From the NCBI GenBank assembly GCA_004325065.1, contig PITI01000384.1, positions 1-13,204 on the forward strand: a stretch of DNA of 13,204 nt, read 5' to 3'. Position 1 is the first letter of the stretch. Every line of letters starts with the position of its first letter. Source of the DNA: Hamiltosporidium magnivora (Eukaryota; Microsporidia; Dubosqiidae). The translations under genes were made by a program, and so were the position numbers. Below the pieces are notes generated by a model. That model was not told the DNA's origin, ran no database searches, and saw nothing but the letters and a program-made list of their open reading frames with translations. Below are positions 8,507-13,204 of the stretch, piece after piece.

Positions 8507-10834
8507 ATGTTTATAACAAACAAAATGATCAATCTTACAATTCTAATTTTATATAATCTTACATCTTTCGGGTCTATTGGGTCTTATAAGTTCACCTTTC
8601 GATTCAAAGTAAGCAAGAACTGTCAAATTTTATTTTTTCGAGAAAAAAATGACAATATTTTGTCGCCACATGAAAAAATATATGATTACAAATTTGAAAT
8701 CTTAAATTTTAATAATCCAATGCCATATAATAATAAAAGAAATTGTTTTGTTTATAGAAAGAATAATTATATAAACTTTCAAGTATTGAATGAAATATTA
8801 TTATCAAATACGATTGGAAATAAATACAAGGAAGGAATCTTTGAATGTAACTATGATTTATCTTATTTCTTAAGACTAAGTAAAGATATAACAGCAATAC
8901 CGGATGAAATAACTGAATATAAGTTTAAATGTATATTGCTAACTTTACACCATTTGAAAGGAGTAGAAAATAAGCATTTGGTCAAGTTTTTTTGGGCTTT
9001 GATGTATAAAACTTGCAATATTCGAGCAAACAAATATAAAAGAAGACTATTCAAGTTCGAAGAAATTTTCGATCCTGAATTCTCTTCACTAATTGATTTC
9101 TATATAAAACATAACTTAGTACGGGCTTTTTTAAACAATTATATGATGAAATATGTTTGCTGTGATGGTAATATTGTTTTATTAGATAATGATAATGAAT
9201 CCTTTAACAATTCACTTTTTGATGAAAATATTCCATATAAAAATCTATTAATAAATAATTACAAAGTATTTTGCAAATTAGAAAATATTTTACGGAATCC
9301 TAATACTTTTAATTGTTTTCAAACGTTATTAAATGAACTCAATGTGAAATCACTGATAATAAATGATTATAAAGCCAGGGAGACAAGTGATATCAATACC
9401 GATTTCTACATTTTTTCTATGCATGTATACAAATCTATAATTATTGTAGATTTTGTTCGAACACATTCTTCTTTATTTCTTAATAGAGTAAATGATTTAA
9501 TCGAAAGAAATATAGAATATTTAAGTTTGATAAATTTTATAGTTTATAGAGCGGAACTTATTTCCATATTAAATAAACAAAAATTAAAAGGATTGGTATT
9601 AAATTATGTTAATACTGTGGAAAACATTGATGTCATTGAAGATTTCATAAAATTCAGTGGAACATTAGAATATATTGATTTTAGAGAAATTGGAATATAT
9701 TTTACTTGGTGGTATAATATTTTTGAGACAACAAATATTCGTAAAATAATTCTTTCATTTTCAAATTTATTTACTCAAAAAAAATTTATAATAGAATTTT
9801 GTAGAATAGAATTGTATAAAAATATCTTATATTTAGAAATAATGTTCTGTAATGTAGGAATAAACACAGAATTTTTCGTTTCGCTAGCTCATTTTAAATC
9901 TTTACAAACTTTTAAAATCAGTAGGTTTAAAACAACCCCTACCAGTGAAGCTCTTTTATCAAAGGCGATTGTTGGTATGAATAACTTAGTATGTTTATCA
10001 ATTCAGCAATACAGTATTTCTTCAAATTGCTACAATAATTTGTTTAAAATGCAGCAAATTAAGTTTTTAAATTTGATAAATTTTGATTTGGGAAAATATA
10101 TTCTGAGAATTAGTTTTTTTCCAGAATATACATCTGTAATCAGAATTAACTTAATGAGTATGAATATAAGTCGTGCAAGTCTCAAGGAAATATTTAAATT
10201 AGAAAATTTAATTGATTTGCGCCTAAAATGTTGTTTTTTTCAACCCTTTTCAGATCCAAATTTTACAAGTTTTATGTCAAGAAACATTCGTGCGCTAGAT
10301 TTCTACGGTGCAAATTTAAAAGATATTAAATGTATTAGTATTTTAAATAATCTTAGTTGCGTTGAATCTCTGGATTTATCGGATACTGGTTTGCCGCCTG
10401 GCTATCTTGTAAATTTAAGTTCAAACTGCAACTTAAGCTTAAGATCACTTTCATACGAATTAAATATTTTAGATAAAAATGATTTATCGAGAATAGAGAA
10501 ACTAGTTGTCCTGGAAGAATTAAAACTTTCAAAATGTAAACTTTTGGGATGTAGTTTTAGTGAAATAGGCGATTTCTGTGGATTCTTTAATTCTTTAAGC
10601 AATCTAGATTTAGAGTTCGTGAAAATTAAAATAGAAGATTTTCAATATTTTAAAAGATTTAAACACTTAAAAAAATTAAGATGCAGACATTTTGGTTTCG
10701 ATTTAGATGTATTAAAGTGTTTCTTTGTTTCTTCTAATATTAATAAGTTTTCAACCGATAGTATTGATGAAGAAACTTTTAATAGTTCGTTAGGCAAAAT
10801 TCTTTATGAGAAGAATATTGATATACTTGATTAA
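8507..10834 (+). CDS. Secreted leucine-rich-repeat family protein B (775 aa)
   Basis: Open from ATG 8507 to TAA 10832-10834, with no introns. A second in-frame ATG at 8525 (residue 7) is also possible and puts the hydrophobic segment INLTILILY at the very N-terminus, followed by small residues (GSIGS) that would suit signal-peptide cleavage. Residues about 40-285 match the N-terminal domain of protein A, including FFREKN and IPYKNLLINNYKVFCKLEN (about 242-260). A WW pair at 401-402 has a counterpart in A. Degenerate LRRs run from about 335 to 750, for example LKGLVLNYV, LRLKCC, LDLSDTGL and LEELKLSKC. LKEIFKLENL (559-568) is identical to A. The length matches A within a few residues. Orientation is opposite to A, and the family relics at both window edges run the same way as A. 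Function is unknown; a secreted protein-binding role is inference. Confidence 0.9.
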   Translation: MFITNKMINLTILILYNLTSFGSIGSYKFTFRFKVSKNCQILFFREKNDNILSPHEKIYDYKFEILNFNNPMPYNNKRNCFVYRKNNYINFQVLNEILLSNTIGNKYKEGIFECNYDLSYFLRLSKDITAIPDEITEYKFKCILLTLHHLKGVENKHLVKFFWALMYKTCNIRANKYKRRLFKFEEIFDPEFSSLIDFYIKHNLVRAFLNNYMMKYVCCDGNIVLLDNDNESFNNSLFDENIPYKNLLINNYKVFCKLENILRNPNTFNCFQTLLNELNVKSLIINDYKARETSDINTDFYIFSMHVYKSIIIVDFVRTHSSLFLNRVNDLIERNIEYLSLINFIVYRAELISILNKQKLKGLVLNYVNTVENIDVIEDFIKFSGTLEYIDFREIGIYFTWWYNIFETTNIRKIILSFSNLFTQKKFIIEFCRIELYKNILYLEIMFCNVGINTEFFVSLAHFKSLQTFKISRFKTTPTSEALLSKAIVGMNNLVCLSIQQYSISSNCYNNLFKMQQIKFLNLINFDLGKYILRISFFPEYTSVIRINLMSMNISRASLKEIFKLENLIDLRLKCCFFQPFSDPNFTSFMSRNIRALDFYGANLKDIKCISILNNLSCVESLDLSDTGLPPGYLVNLSSNCNLSLRSLSYELNILDKNDLSRIEKLVVLEELKLSKCKLLGCSFSEIGDFCGFFNSLSNLDLEFVKIKIEDFQYFKRFKHLKKLRCRHFGFDLDVLKCFFVSSNINKFSTDSIDEETFNSSLGKILYEKNIDILD

Positions 10835-10837
10835 ACC

Positions 10838-10843
10838 ATTAAA
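10838..10843 (+). promoter_or_regulatory. ATTAAA, possible polyadenylation signal of LRR gene B
   Basis: A variant poly(A) hexamer starts four bases after the TAA stop and is followed by A and T runs. Very short 3' UTRs are normal in microsporidia, but such hexamers are common by chance here. Confidence 0.25.
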
Positions 10844-11396
10844 AAATGTTTATATTTGCTTTTTTTTCTATTTGGACTTTCTACCCTAAGAATTTTCAGG
10901 TAACAAATCACAGAATTTCAAGATTATTAATTTTTTTCTTAGTTTTTACGTCGGAAAGATGCTTTATATATTTCATAAGTTCAAATTTTCATAAAAAATC
11001 ATTATAGATCTGAAATACGTGAGGAGTGTTTTAGTTTTTAAATTTGTATTTCATTAGTTAATATAGCAATTAAATATGAATTTTTTGTCAAGCTGTCTTT
11101 GAGTTCCAGAAATATGATTAATTTGTTATTGTGATATACCTTTATTAACCTGAAATTTAATTTAAAGTTTTATTTTGAAAATTTATAAGTGCCAATTGTA
11201 ATTGAGGAAACGATTTTTTGTCTGACATAATGCCTTTTGTATCAATTTATTTATATAAGTTAAAAAAAATCTTTATTTTTAAAAATCAGCGAAAAATATT
11301 TCTCTAAGAATGAATTTAATTACCAGTTTGTACTAAGCTTCTTAAGACTCGAATATTCCTTGATTTTCTTTGAGCTATATACTTAAAAAATCACAA
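10844..11396. other. 3' flank of LRR gene B, unassigned
   Basis: If the RT-RNase H relic to the right had kept its integrase, it would lie here on the minus strand. A stretch of about 40 sense codons occurs near 11160-11041, but I could not match it to integrase motifs. No other feature was seen. Confidence 0.35.
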
Positions 11397-11940
11397 CTAA
11401 GTTCTGCGTTTAAAACGATAAACGTTTAAATTAACTTTATATTCTTATTGTTTTACATAAATGTATTCTTTTACACATTTATTATATCGTTTCTTGTTCA
11501 GAATGAAATTAACTTTTCTGCTTAATTAGGTTATCGAATCATCATATATATAGAAAAATGCTTTCGCATCGTCAACAAATTATTAATTATATTTGGTAAA
11601 TATTTAGCTATATAGGTTGATTGTTTCTCTGAATGTGATAATACCCTGATATAATATTCAAATTTCATTGATATTAGTTCAATATCAACACAGAATTGAG
11701 CGCGAACACTGGTTATACTACCTTCATGTTGTATTTTTATCATAATTGCCTCTATTTTTATGGGTATATAAAGTCTCTAATATAGATAAAATTTTGTTGT
11801 ATCTTTATTCCATGTTATCACAGAAGAGATTATAGCAATGATCAAAAAAAAATATAACTTTTACATTTTTAAGAAAATCTTTAGTGTAAAACCTTGAAAA
11901 CAACTAGTCCCAGCATGACTGAAGAATCGAATAAAACTTC
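11397..11940 (-). pseudogene. Reverse transcriptase / RNase H relic, Ty3/gypsy-like
   Basis: On the minus strand, FIRFFSHAGTSCFQGF (about 11935-11890) fits 'FxxxPFGLxNAPxTFQxF', followed by IFLKM and then LIIAIISS, where LIIA (11834-11845) occupies the YxDD site with both Asp residues lost. Next come TWNKDTTKFYLY and RLYIP, matching 'xxxEHxxxLxxVxxRLxxA'. Further on, the 70-codon open frame 11743-11531, which happens to begin with ATG, holds YYIRVLSHSEKQ and then KYLPNIINNLLTMRKHF, a good fit to RNase H 'YYSRxLSxxEKxYxxxEKELLAIIxxLxxFRKY'. In a third frame, NKKRYNKCVKEYIYVKQ (stop) EYKV resembles the RNase H C-terminus 'RxxRWxxxLQEYxxxI'. Frameshifts and stops show decay. The 70-codon frame should not be annotated as a gene. 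Confidence 0.7.
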
Positions 11941-12455
11941 ATTAGATTTATATAGCTCGGGTACAAAAATATGAATGTTAATACTTCTGTGGCAAACTTT
12001 TAAAGAAATTTTTACTTTTTTTACGTACACTCATTTTCTAGAATGACCTAAAAATTAAATTTCTTTATCTTTCTCCAAAATTAAAATTTAGATTCATCAT
12101 GAAAATTTAAAGAAACTTATTCTCTTGAACCGCCAAAATCCTATACCATAAAATTTCTTACATCATATTTAAAAATTTTACCAACAGACGCTTTTCTCTT
12201 TTTTCTTCTGTACAATATAATATATTTATAAATAAAAAAACAAGTTGGTTCATTATAAAATCTGGTTTTATGTGATTTTGCAATTTCAAAGGTATCTGAT
12301 CTATAAGAACTTATTGAGCAAGGTTAAAATACAGAAGATAGAGCAAAGCAATAATTGAAACTTAATTTGTCAATTAATTTATTGAGCTATCAAAAAGTAA
12401 TGGGATTGCAGATAATATAAATAAGATCATATTTTTTGTTATATAAGCTCTATAT
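11941..12455. other. Unassigned gap between RT relic and LRR pseudogene
   Basis: The N-terminal part of the RT would be expected here on the minus strand, but no finger-domain motif could be recognised with confidence. No RNA gene or open frame was seen. Confidence 0.35.
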
Positions 12456-12810
12456 TCAGATTACATATGTTTCTTTATCAAGCTTTCAAATATTTTTAAA
12501 GTTTATTTTCTCGGAAATATAATTTGTTGAAAGTTCATTTTTATAATACTTTACAAGTTAAAATTTTGGAAGTCAGTAAACCGAAGTGAGTAGTATAGAT
12601 CATTGATCAACTTTTTAATATGCGTTTAAAGTCTTTCAAAATTGATAGTTTAAAAAAAATCATAGATTTAAAGGGTTTGTAACAATGTTCAGTTATTGTT
12701 CAAATCAAAGTATTAAACGTTTTACTTCTAAAAAGAAAAATTTTGAAGCGTATAACTGAAATAGTTCTATTTCTCATAGATCAGCTACGTTGGAATATTA
12801 ACGTAAAAAA
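12456..12810 (-). pseudogene. Decayed LRR-family gene, C-terminal end
   Basis: The minus strand reproduces the C-terminus of the two intact LRR proteins with stops and frameshifts. ELSTNYISE (near 12510-12537) matches ELATNYIAE of protein A, and bases 12516-12536 are identical to 2433-2453 of that gene at 20 of 21 positions. The following KLDKETYVI and TGA (12456-12458) mirror the terminal ILYEKNIDI of protein B. Upstream are HFG (12580-12588) and DFKR (12622-12633) in the spacing of FKR...HFG of protein B, then NPLNL for NSLSNL, and DL, stop, EIE (about 12766-12783) for DLSRIE. The 5' limit is unclear: similarity fades above about 12810, and the rest may lie beyond the right edge or be too decayed to see. 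Confidence 0.8.
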
Positions 12811-13204
12811 ATTATATCGATTCATAGCCAAATAAATAATAATTTATCCGTTTTCTTAACTTTCAAAGCGCTCTATCTGACTAAAAATCACATTTAAAAC
12901 GGTATTATCAAGGAAACACTATCATATTGTTAACATAAAATGAGATGTTTAAAAGGTAAATCAGTAAAAAAGAGTATATTTTTAATGTTCGTAAATTTGA
13001 ACTTGACAAAGTAGTAACATAATTCATTCTTAAAAAAGACAATGAAATTGCACATGAAAAATAAATAAATTTCATTTTATTATCCTGGATTGGCCTATTT
13101 GCATTTGCTATATATAAGACACGAGAAATAACCTTTTGGTTTAGAAGAATCTTGTTTTTAATCTTAGATATATTGTAGATAAAAGTATAGAAACTGGTAG
13201 AAAC
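12811..13204. other. Unassigned region at right edge
   Basis: By position this should contain the upstream LRRs of the pseudogene at 12456-12810 on the minus strand, but no matching block could be identified by eye. No other feature was seen. Confidence 0.35.

Noticed and set aside
8709..9054. Minus-strand frames at 8709-8897, 8863-9054 and 10402-10602
   Set aside because: They are antisense shadows of the intact LRR gene B.
11531..11743. 70-codon minus-strand ORF as a hypothetical gene
   Set aside because: Its sequence fits RNase H and continues into RT motifs upstream through frameshifts, so it is treated as part of a pol relic.

Overview
The window is strongly AT-rich eukaryotic DNA with only two intact protein genes. 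They are intronless paralogues of about 780 codons that look like secreted leucine-rich-repeat (LRR) proteins. One is on the minus strand (2367-4703) and one on the plus strand (8507-10834), arranged head to head about 3.8 kb apart. Compact intronless genes, short presumptive UTRs, a fast-evolving LRR family with N-terminal secretion signals and Ty3/gypsy relics together suggest a microsporidian with an expanded, gene-poor genome. Hamiltosporidium-, Anncaliia- or Edhazardia-like genomes come to mind. This assignment is inference; no conserved housekeeping gene or RNA gene is present to fix it.

Much of the apparently empty DNA is decayed coding sequence, found by reading degenerate frames by eye. 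Two further members of the same LRR family survive as pseudogenes at the window edges, both on the minus strand: 1 to about 560 (N-terminal half, 3' part beyond the left edge) and 12456 to about 12810 (C-terminal end, 5' part unclear or beyond the right edge). Between them lie at least four relics of Ty3/gypsy-type pol genes, also all on the minus strand: two reverse transcriptase (RT) fragments covering the same protein segment (910-1170 and about 1289-1760), a nearly full RT-RNase H-integrase series (5820 to about 7965), and an RT-RNase H piece (11397-11940). All carry stops, frameshifts or destroyed catalytic residues.

From left to right: LRR pseudogene, unassigned gap, two RT relics, unassigned gap, intact LRR gene A (minus), unassigned gap, retroelement relic, upstream region of LRR gene B, intact LRR gene B (plus), 3' flank, RT-RNase H relic, LRR pseudogene, unassigned gap. 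The picture is an LRR gene-family cluster that duplicates and decays among dead retrotransposons. I found no tRNA, rRNA, CRISPR array, intact transposon or recognisable LTR pair.
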